A stretch of 64,000 nucleotides of DNA, taken from contig NZ_LMUM01000016.1 of the NCBI RefSeq assembly GCF_009765985.1, forward strand, positions 62,001-126,000. The letters are read 5' to 3'. Below are positions 16,423 through 25,858 of the stretch, one piece after another. The notes below the pieces were generated by a model, which saw nothing but the letters and a program-made list of their open reading frames with translations, made no database searches and was not told the origin of the DNA. Within the stretch, counting starts at the first letter, position 1. Every line of letters begins with the position of its first letter. This DNA comes from Acidobacterium sp. S8. GTDB taxonomy: Bacteria; Acidobacteriota; Terriglobia; Terriglobales; Acidobacteriaceae. A program made the translations under genes and the position numbers.

Positions 16423-17919
16423 TTATTTTGTAAAAATCATAAGTGCAGCACTAATTACTGGCATGGAAATGCTGAAAGACCCACCTGTGGTATCTATATC
16501 TTCCACTGCCTGATTTCCATGAATGAATCCATCGTTGCTGTCATCGAAGGTCTGCCCCGCAAAACTTATCCCTGTTTTGGATTGATAGTTAGGAGCAGTC
16601 AAACGGAAAATCCTGGCATGACCGTATGCTCCAAGAGCGATATTGACGCTTCCGGATTCATTTTCATCTTTATTAATCAACACTAGACGGATTACGCCCG
16701 AGTTATCAATTGTTGCCCATGCCTTTAGATTGGCATGAGTATTTAACGTTACAGGGAGAAGATGGCATTTATTGCCTGTCGCCGCCTGGAAGAATAACAA
16801 GCCATAGTAGAGAGGATTGACTGTAGTCGTATAGCTTGCAACGTCAGCTGTTTGCTTTGCCGTTATACTAAATGGATTATATGGATTGGATGGATCTGAT
16901 CCTACCTGCCAATTTACCCCAGCCACGCCAATGTTGACATATTCAAACATTGAATCAATAGCCCAAAGCGCTGATCCGAACGCATCGCTAATGCCTTCGC
17001 CGCCCCCGTTATAAAGTGAATTCATCTCGCCCATTCGAAATGGAAGATGATATTGTTGACTGGTCGCAACCGCTGCCTCTACAGCCTTCGGTCCAGCTGT
17101 GGCAGCAATCGGAGTCAGTAACGTGTCAGGCGGATTGTTCAGCAAGCCATTCGCAACATAATAGTGAGCGCTGAAGGTGGCAAGCGCAGACGCTTCGGCA
17201 GCATCATAAGGCCCGATATTTGACAACATGGTTGGAGACGCCCATGAGGCGCCCATAAGCTTAGTAGAGCCCGAGAGCAGGGGAAAAATATTTTCCTTCC
17301 AGATGTTAAATTCCGCAAGATAGTTCTCGAACGTATAAGGGGCCTTCCTATAGCCTTTTTGCGGATATTGATCCGGTTCGTTTCCTATTTCGATTGCATC
17401 GATTGAGCCTTTCGGCATTTGATTAATGTAATCTTTCGCCTGATCCATTGCTAGATTGACATTTCCGGCCGCGAGATTCACTCCTAAGTAGAAATGAACA
17501 TCCAGAGCATTTGCCAATTCGACAAATGGACGAATCGTAGTTGAAGTTGGCTCCCCGCTCTCATCTGTGCTGTTCCCTCCGATTCTCAAGATGATTGGTC
17601 CCGATCCATAAGTCATAAGATTTCGAATAAGCTGTCTATATGCTTCGTTCACTCCAGATACAGAATCACCCATCATAGCTTGAGATGTACCCCATTCATT
17701 CGAGAGTCCCATGAAAGTAGGCGAGATTGCGCGTAGCGGTGTAGTTCCAATACTGACATCGGCAAATCCTTCTGAACTTGCGGATGTGGTTTCGCTTCCA
17801 GTCGATTTAGCCGACATATCTCCTGTTCCTGAGGTAGCCCCGCAACCGCCTATGAAAATCACGACTGCGATAGCGAGCAGACCAATAGTTAAACGCGCTA
17901 GATTAGACGGATACCTCAT
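16423..17919 (-). CDS. Glycoside hydrolase family 79-like lipoprotein (beta-glucuronidase/heparanase type)
   Basis: A 498-residue exported protein with a lipobox ending at C26 (IFIGGC), then a Ser/Thr-rich linker and a TIM-barrel. The catalytic acid/base is E181 in IEIGNEPDQY and the nucleophile is probably E298 in FRMGEMNSLYNGG, both typical of GH79 in clan GH-A. LRIGGNSTDES is another conserved strand. A C-terminal beta-domain ends in SISMPVISAALMIF. The start at 17919 is used because GAGGA lies about eight bases upstream; an in-frame start 30 bases earlier exists. The gene is visibly richer in A+T than its neighbours and lies between an IS66 remnant and an IS3 remnant, so acquisition by transfer is likely. 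Substrates would be glucuronic acid-containing glycans. Confidence 0.8.
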   Translation of the reverse strand: MRYPSNLARLTIGLLAIAVVIFIGGCGATSGTGDMSAKSTGSETTSASSEGFADVSIGTTPLRAISPTFMGLSNEWGTSQAMMGDSVSGVNEAYRQLIRNLMTYGSGPIILRIGGNSTDESGEPTSTTIRPFVELANALDVHFYLGVNLAAGNVNLAMDQAKDYINQMPKGSIDAIEIGNEPDQYPQKGYRKAPYTFENYLAEFNIWKENIFPLLSGSTKLMGASWASPTMLSNIGPYDAAEASALATFSAHYYVANGLLNNPPDTLLTPIAATAGPKAVEAAVATSQQYHLPFRMGEMNSLYNGGGEGISDAFGSALWAIDSMFEYVNIGVAGVNWQVGSDPSNPYNPFSITAKQTADVASYTTTVNPLYYGLLFFQAATGNKCHLLPVTLNTHANLKAWATIDNSGVIRLVLINKDENESGSVNIALGAYGHARIFRLTAPNYQSKTGISFAGQTFDDSNDGFIHGNQAVEDIDTTGGSFSISMPVISAALMIFTK

Positions 17920-18070
17920 GATTGCGTCCTCACCTGCTTCTATCGGCATCCGGTCGACAATCTTCAGGAATGAAAAGGGGATTGGCTTGAGCTACAACCG
18001 CTAATTAGTTCGACTTCGAATACGATTTGCTCGAAGGCAAGGGAGAGGACACGGCTCGAAGCATGCACGC

Positions 18071-18275
18071 GGAGGCGAAATGATCACTGCGCTGAAGCAG
18101 GTGGAGGCTAGTAGGACGGCAGAGGATGTGTCCCGCGGACATAGCGTGGGCAAGCACACGATCTATGCCTGAAGTCAAAGTATGGCGACATCGAGGTCAG
18201 CGAAGTCGAAGATGGCAAGCACTTGCGGGACGAAACTCGAGATTGAAGAAGCTGGCGGCCGAGCGGGAATTACTA
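18071..18275 (+). pseudogene. Broken IS3-family transposase orfA fragment
   Basis: From 18080 the plus strand reads MITALKQVEASRTAEDVS and then GHSVGKHTIYA, the helix-turn-helix of IS3-type OrfA. A one-base deletion near 18170 shifts the frame. The next frame continues with KSKYGDIEVSEVEDGKHLRDE, and after another one-base shift SRLKKLAAERE, the start of the leucine zipper. The first few residues and all of orfB are missing. It is a decayed remnant. Confidence 0.85.
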
Positions 18276-18294
18276 TCTTCGGGCTGAAATGCCA

Positions 18295-18636
18295 CTAACA
18301 CTGATTTGCTTGGGGCATAGATACTGCGGCAATTCCAAATGGGCAAATGCTAACATCATTAACTTCAGGGAGGTGTCTCGAGTCGCCTGGATTCGGCAGT
18401 TCGGCAGTTTTATGCGTGTAATCATGTCCAAAAACAATTGATACATGCTTATATGGGCGTAAGTGAATATAACGATTGATATCGTCGAGATGTAAAAGAG
18501 AAACGTATTTCGCTTCAGAGTTTTGTCTGAGAAATCCGAATCCCGCGAAGTGGTAATCGAAGGTGTAGGCAAAGATCAGAGTTATGTTAATCGACAACTC
18601 TTGACCGACTTGCATTTCAAATGGACTTGAAAGCAT
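18295..18636 (-). CDS. Doubtful small ORF, possible decayed gene
   Basis: An open frame of 113 residues that I do not recognise. It has segments rich in aromatic residues (AYTFDYHFAGFGFLRQ, RYIHLRPYKHVSIVFGHDY) that alternate like beta-strands. No good ribosome-binding site precedes it, and it lies in the AT-rich, insertion-scarred stretch between the GH79 gene and the SDR gene. It may be the tail of a gene broken during the insertions, or not coding at all. Confidence 0.25.
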   Translation of the reverse strand: MLSSPFEMQVGQELSINITLIFAYTFDYHFAGFGFLRQNSEAKYVSLLHLDDINRYIHLRPYKHVSIVFGHDYTHKTAELPNPGDSRHLPEVNDVSICPFGIAAVSMPQANQC

Positions 18637-18678
18637 AGTTGACTTGATTGTCGTTGAACGCCAATAGCCATAAAGTAT

Positions 18679-19428
18679 TTACCAGGGCAGCTCTTCGCCG
18701 AGGTGAATAAAGCGGCCATTCGGGCCGTCAGGGCCGATAAGAGCCAGGTCGACCGAGGTCTTCGCTCCTTCAGGAATTTCCATGGGCGCTGCGCTTGTGC
18801 CCATATCGGTCTTAACCCAGCCTGGATGCGCTGAGTTGACTTTGATATTTGTATCTTTAAGTTCATCGGCAAGATGAATGGTAAAGGAGTTGATTGCGGT
18901 CTTCGAGGTGTCGTAGGCGAAGCGCTTTATGCTCGCAATCGGGCTTTTGGGATCGGCATGCAGGGTCAAGGAGCCGAGAATGCTTGAGAGATTCACGATT
19001 CGGCCAGCAGGGCTTTTCTTGAGCAACGGCAGGAGCTCGCGGGTTACAAAAATCACCGAAAAGACATTCGTGCTGAAGACCTGTTCCAGTTCAGCTTCCG
19101 GCGTTTCGATAGTCTGCTTTGCGAAAAGATCTTCGCCCTTCCCATCCGCTGATCCGATACCTGCATTATTAATAAGAATGTCGAGTCGTCCAAACTGCTT
19201 TTCAATCTGCTTTGCTGCAGCAGTACGATCGCTCGCGCTGGTTACATCTAACTGGATTGGATACAGGTTCGTTAATCCCTCGGACTTGAGCTTAGCCACA
19301 GCCTCTTCGGCAGAGCCAAGCTTGCGACATGCTACGAGAACAGTTACATCCTTCTGGGCCAACTGACGCGCTGTTTCAAAGCCGAGTCCTCGATTGGCGC
19401 CAGTTACTAATGCAATTTTTTCGGACAT
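18679..19428 (-). CDS. Short-chain dehydrogenase/reductase
   Basis: A classical SDR of 249 residues. The cofactor motif TGANRGLG is at 9-16, NNAG at 87-90, the catalytic serine at 148-149 (NLSSI) and YDTSK at 172-176. It resembles NADPH-dependent carbonyl reductases, which reduce ketones and aldehydes; the true substrate is unknown. The start at 19428 is preferred over an in-frame start 87 bases earlier, because AAGGGA lies nine bases upstream and the Rossmann motif then sits at the usual place. It follows the 6-phosphogluconate dehydrogenase gene on the same strand with a gap of about 117 bases. Confidence 0.85.
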   Translation of the reverse strand: MSEKIALVTGANRGLGFETARQLAQKDVTVLVACRKLGSAEEAVAKLKSEGLTNLYPIQLDVTSASDRTAAAKQIEKQFGRLDILINNAGIGSADGKGEDLFAKQTIETPEAELEQVFSTNVFSVIFVTRELLPLLKKSPAGRIVNLSSILGSLTLHADPKSPIASIKRFAYDTSKTAINSFTIHLADELKDTNIKVNSAHPGWVKTDMGTSAAPMEIPEGAKTSVDLALIGPDGPNGRFIHLGEELPW

Positions 19429-19545
19429 GACGGTTATTCCCTTCACAGAAAAAACAGTAGATGAAGCATGAAGAATTCCCATTGTTAGTTCCATGGGTCT
19501 AAAAAACCAGCTCAACCTAACTGATTCCTGAAAAGAATTTGAGAT

Positions 19546-20568
19546 TCATTTCGTAGCAGGTTTTTCGAGATGACCGCCAAACTCATAGCGCATGGCGGAA
19601 AGAAGTTTATTCGAGAAATCAGCCAAACCTCGCGAACTGAACCGTTCATAAAGTGCCGCTGTCAACACGGGTGTTGGCACGCCTTCGTCGATGCCTGCTT
19701 TTATAGTCCAGCGTCCCTCTCCGGAATCCGACACTCGTCCTCCAAACTTTGCCAACTTTGGGTCTCCAGCTAATGCGGACGATGTGAGATCAAGAAGCCA
19801 TGAGGCAATCACGCTGCCGCGCCGCCATACTTCTGCGATGTCAGGTAGAACAAAATCGTACTTGTAATGTTCTGGGTCACGCAGGGGAGTGGTTTCGGCG
19901 TCGATTTCAGCGGTGTGTTTTCCTATGTTCGCAGCCTCTAATACACCGAGGCCTTCGGCATAAGCGGCCATCATTCCGTATTCAATGCCGTTGTGCACCA
20001 TTTTGACGAAATGTCCTGCACCGCTGGGTCCACAGTGCAGATATCCCTGCTCTGCTGTGCCGGCTATCTTCTCGCGGCCTGGTGTTTTTGAGATATCGCC
20101 TATGCCCGGGGCGATCGCCTGAAAAATTGGATCAAGATGTTTGACCTGGTCTTCATGGCCACCGATCATCAGGCAGTATCCGCGCTCCAGGCCCCAGACA
20201 CCGCCGCTTGTGCCCACATCGATATATTCAATGCCTTTGGGCGCAAGCTCGCCGGATCGCCGAATGTCATCGATATAGTAGGAATTTCCGCCGTCGATCA
20301 AGATATCGCCAGGACTGAGGTGCGGAACAATCGAAGCAATCGTCTCATCGACAGCGGCAGCAGGGATCATCAACCAGAGGGCACGCGGCTTCGTAAGCTT
20401 GCTTATCAAATCTTCTACGGAAGTGGAGCCGGTGATGCCTTTTTCTCTTCCCATTTCTTCGATAACTGCCTGTGACCGATCGTAGACGACACATTCGTGG
20501 CCTCGCGCAGCCAGCCGCTTCACCATGTTCGCGCCCATTCTTCCGAGTCCTATCATTCCAAGTTGCAT
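19546..20568 (-). CDS. gnd: 6-phosphogluconate dehydrogenase, decarboxylating (short type)
   Basis: A 340-residue enzyme of the short 6-phosphogluconate dehydrogenase class, which tends to use NAD. The N-terminal nucleotide site is GLGRMGANMVKRLAARGH (7-24). GGNSYYIDD and DVGTSGGVWGLERG bind substrate, and the catalytic lysine lies in GHFVKMVHNGIEYGM. It oxidises 6-phosphogluconate to ribulose-5-phosphate and CO2 in the pentose phosphate pathway. The start has GGAG seven bases upstream. Sugar acids made by the exported oxidative cluster could feed this enzyme after uptake and phosphorylation, which is inference from location only. Confidence 0.9.
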   Translation of the reverse strand: MQLGMIGLGRMGANMVKRLAARGHECVVYDRSQAVIEEMGREKGITGSTSVEDLISKLTKPRALWLMIPAAAVDETIASIVPHLSPGDILIDGGNSYYIDDIRRSGELAPKGIEYIDVGTSGGVWGLERGYCLMIGGHEDQVKHLDPIFQAIAPGIGDISKTPGREKIAGTAEQGYLHCGPSGAGHFVKMVHNGIEYGMMAAYAEGLGVLEAANIGKHTAEIDAETTPLRDPEHYKYDFVLPDIAEVWRRGSVIASWLLDLTSSALAGDPKLAKFGGRVSDSGEGRWTIKAGIDEGVPTPVLTAALYERFSSRGLADFSNKLLSAMRYEFGGHLEKPATK

Positions 20569-21050
20569 GGATTTCTCCTCTAACGATGTTGACTGCTTAT
20601 GTGTTGTGCCAGCGGGAATTGGGCCATTCCGAATTCTCGGATTCGACCCCTCACGACACCACTGGGAAAGCTTGAAGAAGCAAGGCTAGGATGAGCCATC
20701 TGGATTAAAAATGCCATTACATTCTCATGATTTTGCGATTGTGCTATAACGTTGTAACAGTCATATGCGAGTTTCTCGTTCACTTGTGTGCTCCTGTTGT
20801 CCCCGCGGCTGTTGACCCTTATCGTGGTCCAGACTTATCGGGGGATGGCTCCTCTTCGCAAATTTTGAGATGGCAAATCGACGTTCTGCTTAAAGGCAGA
20901 GCGATTGAGCTTAGACCTTGGCGCATTTTGCCGGTTCGCAGCTGACTTTGCCCTGACGTCTTTCTTCGTCCGATAAGACTTTTCCTTTGCCGAGCACTAC
21001 AGAGACTCGGCAATTCCTACGTCTCAAAAACGCTTTCAGGAGAGGTCTGC
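20569..21050. other. Divergent intergenic region between gnd and the second TonB receptor
   Basis: No credible gene in 482 bases. The leader of the receptor gene contains a spaced inverted repeat, GCCGAG at 20989-20994 and CTCGGC at 21006-21011. TTGACC at about 20811 could be a -35 box for the plus strand, but no good -10 follows. It should hold promoters for both divergent genes. Confidence 0.45.
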
Positions 21051-24000
21051 ATGTATTCCCGTTTACTCTTGCGTGTTTTTTTCGCGATTGCATTTTTCCC
21101 TCTACTATCTGCTGGTCTCATTGCTCAGACAACCGGAACTGGAACGATCACCGGCACCATTACTGATGCGTCAGGAGCTACGGTTGCAAATGCAAGCATC
21201 GTTCTCCTGCAACTCGCAACCGGTTTAAGCCGCTCTCTCACAACAAATGACAAGGGCGTGTACACGGCATCTGCTCTGCGCGCCAGTGAATACCAACTTC
21301 GCGTCGCGGCTCCGGGCTTTCAGCCGTTTGAGCAGAACGGCATCACGCTGGAAGCTGATTCAACGCGCTCAATCGACATTCATTTGAATGTGGGAAAAGT
21401 TTCTGAAACCGCTGTCGTAACGACAGCCGCCCCATCGATCGAAACATCAAATGGCGGCGTAAGTACGCTCGTTTCCGGAACACAGTTAACCGAACTCGCC
21501 TTGAATGGCCGCAACTTCACCCAGTTTCTTTCCCTGGGCGCCGGAGTGAGTTCGAGCCAGACAGGACAGCGCATGGGCCTCGGCCAGGAGGGAAACCCTC
21601 TGATGTCGGTCAATGGCGGCAGGATCAATTCCAACGCCTTCACCTATGACGGAATTCTCGCGATGGACACGGGCGGCAACCGCGGATTGAATTTGTTCCC
21701 TCCGACTGAGGCCATTCAGGAAGTACAGATTCACAAGAGCAATTTCACCGCGGACATTGCCAGTTACGGCTATTCGCTGGTCAATGTCGTAACCCGCTCA
21801 GGCGGCGATCACTATCATGGAGATGTTTATGAAATCTTCTCGAACGATGCTCTGAACGCGCGCAACTACTTCAACACCGTGAAGCCGCCGTTGCGCGATA
21901 ACAGCTTTGGCTACGACTTTGGCGGCCGTGTTTTCCCGCGAGCCGACAGCAATTTCAAGAAAGGATTGTTCTTCTTCTGGTCTGAGGCATGGGATAAGAG
22001 AATCGGTCCGGAACTTGTCAGCTTCACCTCGCCGCCGCAAAGCACCTTCACCGCGACTACACCCGATGCGGCGCTGCGCACCGGTAATTTCCAGGAGTTA
22101 ACGACTCCGATTATTGATCCAGCCACCGGCTTGCCTTTTCCCGGAAATGTCATTCCCTCATCTCGCATCGATCCGAACGCCAGCATTCTTCTCAGTACAT
22201 ATTTCCCGCTCCCGAACCGCGCCGGCTCAACCAACTATGCGGTGAGCCCGAAGAGCAGTACCAATTGGCGCGAAGAGCTGATCCGTATCGACTCGGCGAT
22301 TGGGGAACATGACAACCTAATGGCGCGTTATGCGCACGATAGCTGGAGCCAGGACCAGGCGATTCTCAAGCCTTCAAATCAGTCTTTTCCTACCATCGGC
22401 GGTTTCTTTGGCAAGCCCGGACAAAACCTGGTGCTGCAGTGGACGCACATTTTTACGCCCACGACCCTCAACCAGGCCACGATAGGTTATTCGCGAAACG
22501 CCATTACCCAGACGCCTGACGCCGCCGGACAGCGCCCGTCCTCATTGACGATACCGTCGCTCTACAACGCGAACGGCTACAACCTGGTTCCGACCGTCAG
22601 CCTCAGCGGATATTCGTCAATTGGCGCACAGGGCCTTACCAACAACACGAACAACGTTTACACATGGCGCGATGATTTCACCAAGCAGTTGGAGTCCCAC
22701 TCATTGAAGGCTGGCTTGAATATTCTTCGCATTCAGAAATTCGATCGCTATCCATACTCCGGCCAGGCCGGCTCATTTAGTTTCACCGGCAGCGCGACCG
22801 GAAATGCCGTCGCCGACTTCCTGCTTGGCAATGCTTATAGCTATACCGAGCAGAGCGCGGTACCGCAGGACTACCTCTTCGCCAACGCATTCGAATTTTA
22901 TGTTCAGGACGACTGGAAGATTCTGCACGATCTAACGTTGAACCTGGGCGTGCGTGACACCGTCTTTCAGGGCGCTCCCAACGGCTATGAGAAATACGAC
23001 AACATCAGCGACTTTGTTCCATCGCTTTATGATCCCACCAAGGCTCCGCAGGTCACGGCTTCCGGCGCGCTGGTCGCTGGTACAGGCGATCCCGAGAACG
23101 GAATTATTACTCCCAGCAATCAGAAAGGACTTGATCTGCCGCGCAGCCTCACTCCAGCCCGCAACAACATCGGTCCGAGGGTAGGTTTTGCATGGGCGCC
23201 GTTCGGATCAACGACTACCGCCATACGCGGCGGCTACGGCATCTTCTATCACTGGGATAATGACAACCACGAAAGCCTCAGCAGCAATCCGCCGTTCTCT
23301 CAATCGGCCACGATTTACAACACCACGTTGAGTGGATTTGTCTCGGGGACTCAGACTGCTTTCCCGCCAACAGTTGCAGCCTTCGATACTAGGAAGCTAT
23401 ATCCGGCAGTTCAGCAATGGAGCCTTACTGTAGAGAGACAGTTGCCATTTTCGACCGTCCTCGCTGTCAGCTATGTTGGCAATCAGGCAAAGCATCTCGA
23501 TCAAGCTCCGAACATCAATCAGGTGCAACCCAACATCGGCGTCGCGAAAGGAACGACGAATGTAAATACTGTGCGCCCATATCTTGGCTATGCGGCAATC
23601 AACTATGACGTCCGTTCAGCTTCGGCGAATTACAACGCGCTGCAGGCCGATGCGCGTCGCCAATTCAAAAATGGACTTTTGTTTGAGGTCGCATACACTT
23701 ACTCAAAAGCATTAGGCGCACAGGTCGGACAAAGCCAGTTTGTGAATGAAAATGGACCTACGGCTTACGACCGTCCGCAGGTCCTGACTCTGAATTACAT
23801 TTACGATCTCCCATTTTTCCGCGGTGAACATTCTCCGGCTGCTGTTCTTCTCGGAGGATGGGAGGCGAGCGGAGTGACGACGTTCCAATCCGGCTTGCCG
23901 ACCACGATTACAACCTCGACCGATCGCGCCGGTGTTGGCAATACCGGACAGCGGCCCAACGTCGTCGGCTCCTACAAAACCCACCCCGGAAACATCAACG

Positions 24001-24299
24001 GCTATTTCGACACCACGGCATTTGCTCTGCCCGCGCTTGGAACATTTGGAAATGAAGGATTGAATGTGGTTCGCATGCCGGGACTGAACAGCACGCAATT
24101 CAATCTTTCAAAGAAGCAGACATTTCATGTCTTCTCGGAAACGCCGGTGACAGCGAAATTCGAGGCTGAGTTCTTCAATCTTTTCAACCACCCGGCATAT
24201 AACGGAATCGGCACCACCTACGGCAGCGCCGCATTTGGAACGATCACCTCAGCGCTCGATCCACGGAATATCAATTTCAAATTGAAGTTTTCTTTCTAA
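21051..24299 (+). CDS. TonB-dependent receptor, Oar-like, second copy
   Basis: An outer-membrane receptor of 1082 residues with a signal peptide (cleavage near LIAQTT), a CarboxypepD_reg-like domain (about 28-110, GTITGTITDASGATVANA), a plug with LNGRNFTQFLSLGAGV and a barrel ending in KLKFSF. The start has AGGAGAGG nine bases upstream. It is only distantly similar to the receptor at 3726-7247, so it is not a recent copy. The sulfatase gene follows after 30 bases and the formylglycine-generating enzyme after that. A joint role in taking up and desulfating a sulfated glycan or similar compound is the simplest reading. Confidence 0.9.
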   Translation: MYSRLLLRVFFAIAFFPLLSAGLIAQTTGTGTITGTITDASGATVANASIVLLQLATGLSRSLTTNDKGVYTASALRASEYQLRVAAPGFQPFEQNGITLEADSTRSIDIHLNVGKVSETAVVTTAAPSIETSNGGVSTLVSGTQLTELALNGRNFTQFLSLGAGVSSSQTGQRMGLGQEGNPLMSVNGGRINSNAFTYDGILAMDTGGNRGLNLFPPTEAIQEVQIHKSNFTADIASYGYSLVNVVTRSGGDHYHGDVYEIFSNDALNARNYFNTVKPPLRDNSFGYDFGGRVFPRADSNFKKGLFFFWSEAWDKRIGPELVSFTSPPQSTFTATTPDAALRTGNFQELTTPIIDPATGLPFPGNVIPSSRIDPNASILLSTYFPLPNRAGSTNYAVSPKSSTNWREELIRIDSAIGEHDNLMARYAHDSWSQDQAILKPSNQSFPTIGGFFGKPGQNLVLQWTHIFTPTTLNQATIGYSRNAITQTPDAAGQRPSSLTIPSLYNANGYNLVPTVSLSGYSSIGAQGLTNNTNNVYTWRDDFTKQLESHSLKAGLNILRIQKFDRYPYSGQAGSFSFTGSATGNAVADFLLGNAYSYTEQSAVPQDYLFANAFEFYVQDDWKILHDLTLNLGVRDTVFQGAPNGYEKYDNISDFVPSLYDPTKAPQVTASGALVAGTGDPENGIITPSNQKGLDLPRSLTPARNNIGPRVGFAWAPFGSTTTAIRGGYGIFYHWDNDNHESLSSNPPFSQSATIYNTTLSGFVSGTQTAFPPTVAAFDTRKLYPAVQQWSLTVERQLPFSTVLAVSYVGNQAKHLDQAPNINQVQPNIGVAKGTTNVNTVRPYLGYAAINYDVRSASANYNALQADARRQFKNGLLFEVAYTYSKALGAQVGQSQFVNENGPTAYDRPQVLTLNYIYDLPFFRGEHSPAAVLLGGWEASGVTTFQSGLPTTITTSTDRAGVGNTGQRPNVVGSYKTHPGNINGYFDTTAFALPALGTFGNEGLNVVRMPGLNSTQFNLSKKQTFHVFSETPVTAKFEAEFFNLFNHPAYNGIGTTYGSAAFGTITSALDPRNINFKLKFSF

Positions 24300-24329
24300 C
24301 TCAAACTGTGAACGACAAACAGGAGAAAA

Positions 24330-25829
24330 ATGATGTCGTATGAAACCGGGCTCGATCCATTAGACAATCAAAAGCCAGAGCAAACGCGACGCGAGTTCCT
24401 ACAGGGCTCGCTCGCCGTGGCAGGCACTTTGCTGGCTTCGCAGGTGACGGGTGCGAAGGCATCGGCGGAAGCAAAACCAAAGCGGCCGAATCTCGTCTTT
24501 TTCTTCGGTGAAGGGCAGCGCGCCGATGCCCTATCCATTGCGGGAAACCCGATCCTCAAGACTCCCAATCATGACCGTATTGGACAAGAGGGAATCCGCT
24601 TCCGCAACGCATTTTGCACCAACGCGCTCTGCGCTCCGGCGCGCGCTACGACGCTTACAGGCATGTACTCGCGTTCCACCGGAGCGCTCTCGAACGAGCA
24701 CCTCAACGTTCCGCTACCAAGCGATATTCCTATCTTCACCGATCTTCTCCACGATGCTGGCTACGAGGTCGCCATTCTAGGGAAAGTGCATATTCATAAC
24801 GGCGTGGAAGATCGCTATTGGGACTATTATTTCGGCCACAACAATCCTGGAAATAACTACGCCAATCCATTTTTCAAGGAAGGACGCAAGGGCAAGATCG
24901 GACCCGAGAAGCAGTATCACAACGTCTATCCCGATGACCTTACGGTGGACCGCGCTCTCGCATGGCTCGAAGAAGATCGTGGAGACAAGCCTTTCTGCCT
25001 GCTCGTCTGGTTTGTCGCGCCTCATGAGCCTTTCTTCCGGGCGCGCCGACACTTCGATCTTTATCGCGACGCGGTGATTCCGAAACCGCCAACTTTTGAC
25101 GATGACCTGAAAGGCTATCCCGGGAAGCCAAAAGGTTTTGTCGACGCCGAAAATAAAATCGGCACCACTCCAACGCACGTCGCCTGCGGATCGCACGAAG
25201 GAATCGTCAAGGATTACTACGCCGGGCTCGTTGCCGTCGATGACAACATCGGACGCATCTTCAACTATCTGGACAAGAAAAATATTCTTGACGATACGGC
25301 GATCGTTCAAGGTTCCGATCATGGCTTCTTCCTCGGAGAGTGGCGGCTCTTCGATAAGCGCCTGATGCATGAGCCATCGATTCGTGTGCCTCTGATGATC
25401 CGATATCCAAAGAGGATTCAAGCCGGTACCGTTCGTGATGAGATGGTTCTGGATACAGATCTCGCCCCAACATTTCTCGATCTGGCGGGTCTGCCTATTC
25501 CGCAGCACATGCAAGGTAAGAGCGTTCTTCCGCTGGCGAAAGCCGCAGATCCGTCCTTCCGCCAGGAATGGTACTACGAATATTTTGAGTGGCCCAATCC
25601 CGAAGCAGTGCGCCCGCATCGCGGCATTCGCACAGAGCGCTACAAGCTGATTCACTATGTTTTGGAGCCGCAGGAGTTTGAGTTGTACGATCTTGTCAGC
25701 GATCCGGGAGAGACGCAGAATCTTTACGGTAAGCCTCAATTTCAATCCATTCAGCAGGATCTCTGGAATCGTCTCGACAAGTTGCAGGCTCAAATTCCGG
25801 AAAAGAAGAAAATCGCAGCAACAGCGTAA
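24330..25829 (+). CDS. Tat-exported type I sulfatase
   Basis: A 499-residue sulfatase of the alkaline phosphatase superfamily. It begins with a twin-arginine signal (QTRREFLQGSLAV, about 18-30; cleavage near GAKA). The type I active-site signature is CAPARATTLTG, with C101 the residue converted to formylglycine. Further metal and sulfate contacts are FFFGEGQRAD near the N-terminus, AILGKVHIH, and QGSDHGFFLGEW, and DTDLAPTFLDLAG is typical of the family. The start has GGAG seven to eight bases upstream. A folded, already modified enzyme would be exported by Tat, which fits the signal-less formylglycine enzyme encoded next. The substrate is a sulfate ester, perhaps on a glycan. Confidence 0.9.
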   Translation: MMSYETGLDPLDNQKPEQTRREFLQGSLAVAGTLLASQVTGAKASAEAKPKRPNLVFFFGEGQRADALSIAGNPILKTPNHDRIGQEGIRFRNAFCTNALCAPARATTLTGMYSRSTGALSNEHLNVPLPSDIPIFTDLLHDAGYEVAILGKVHIHNGVEDRYWDYYFGHNNPGNNYANPFFKEGRKGKIGPEKQYHNVYPDDLTVDRALAWLEEDRGDKPFCLLVWFVAPHEPFFRARRHFDLYRDAVIPKPPTFDDDLKGYPGKPKGFVDAENKIGTTPTHVACGSHEGIVKDYYAGLVAVDDNIGRIFNYLDKKNILDDTAIVQGSDHGFFLGEWRLFDKRLMHEPSIRVPLMIRYPKRIQAGTVRDEMVLDTDLAPTFLDLAGLPIPQHMQGKSVLPLAKAADPSFRQEWYYEYFEWPNPEAVRPHRGIRTERYKLIHYVLEPQEFELYDLVSDPGETQNLYGKPQFQSIQQDLWNRLDKLQAQIPEKKKIAATA

Positions 25830-25858
25830 CTGCTGTAGCGGGAAGTTACGAAGATCTC

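Noticed and set aside
24777-25793. A 338-residue open frame antisense to the sulfatase
   Set aside because: The plus strand carries a complete sulfatase with all motifs; the antisense frame has no recognisable domain.
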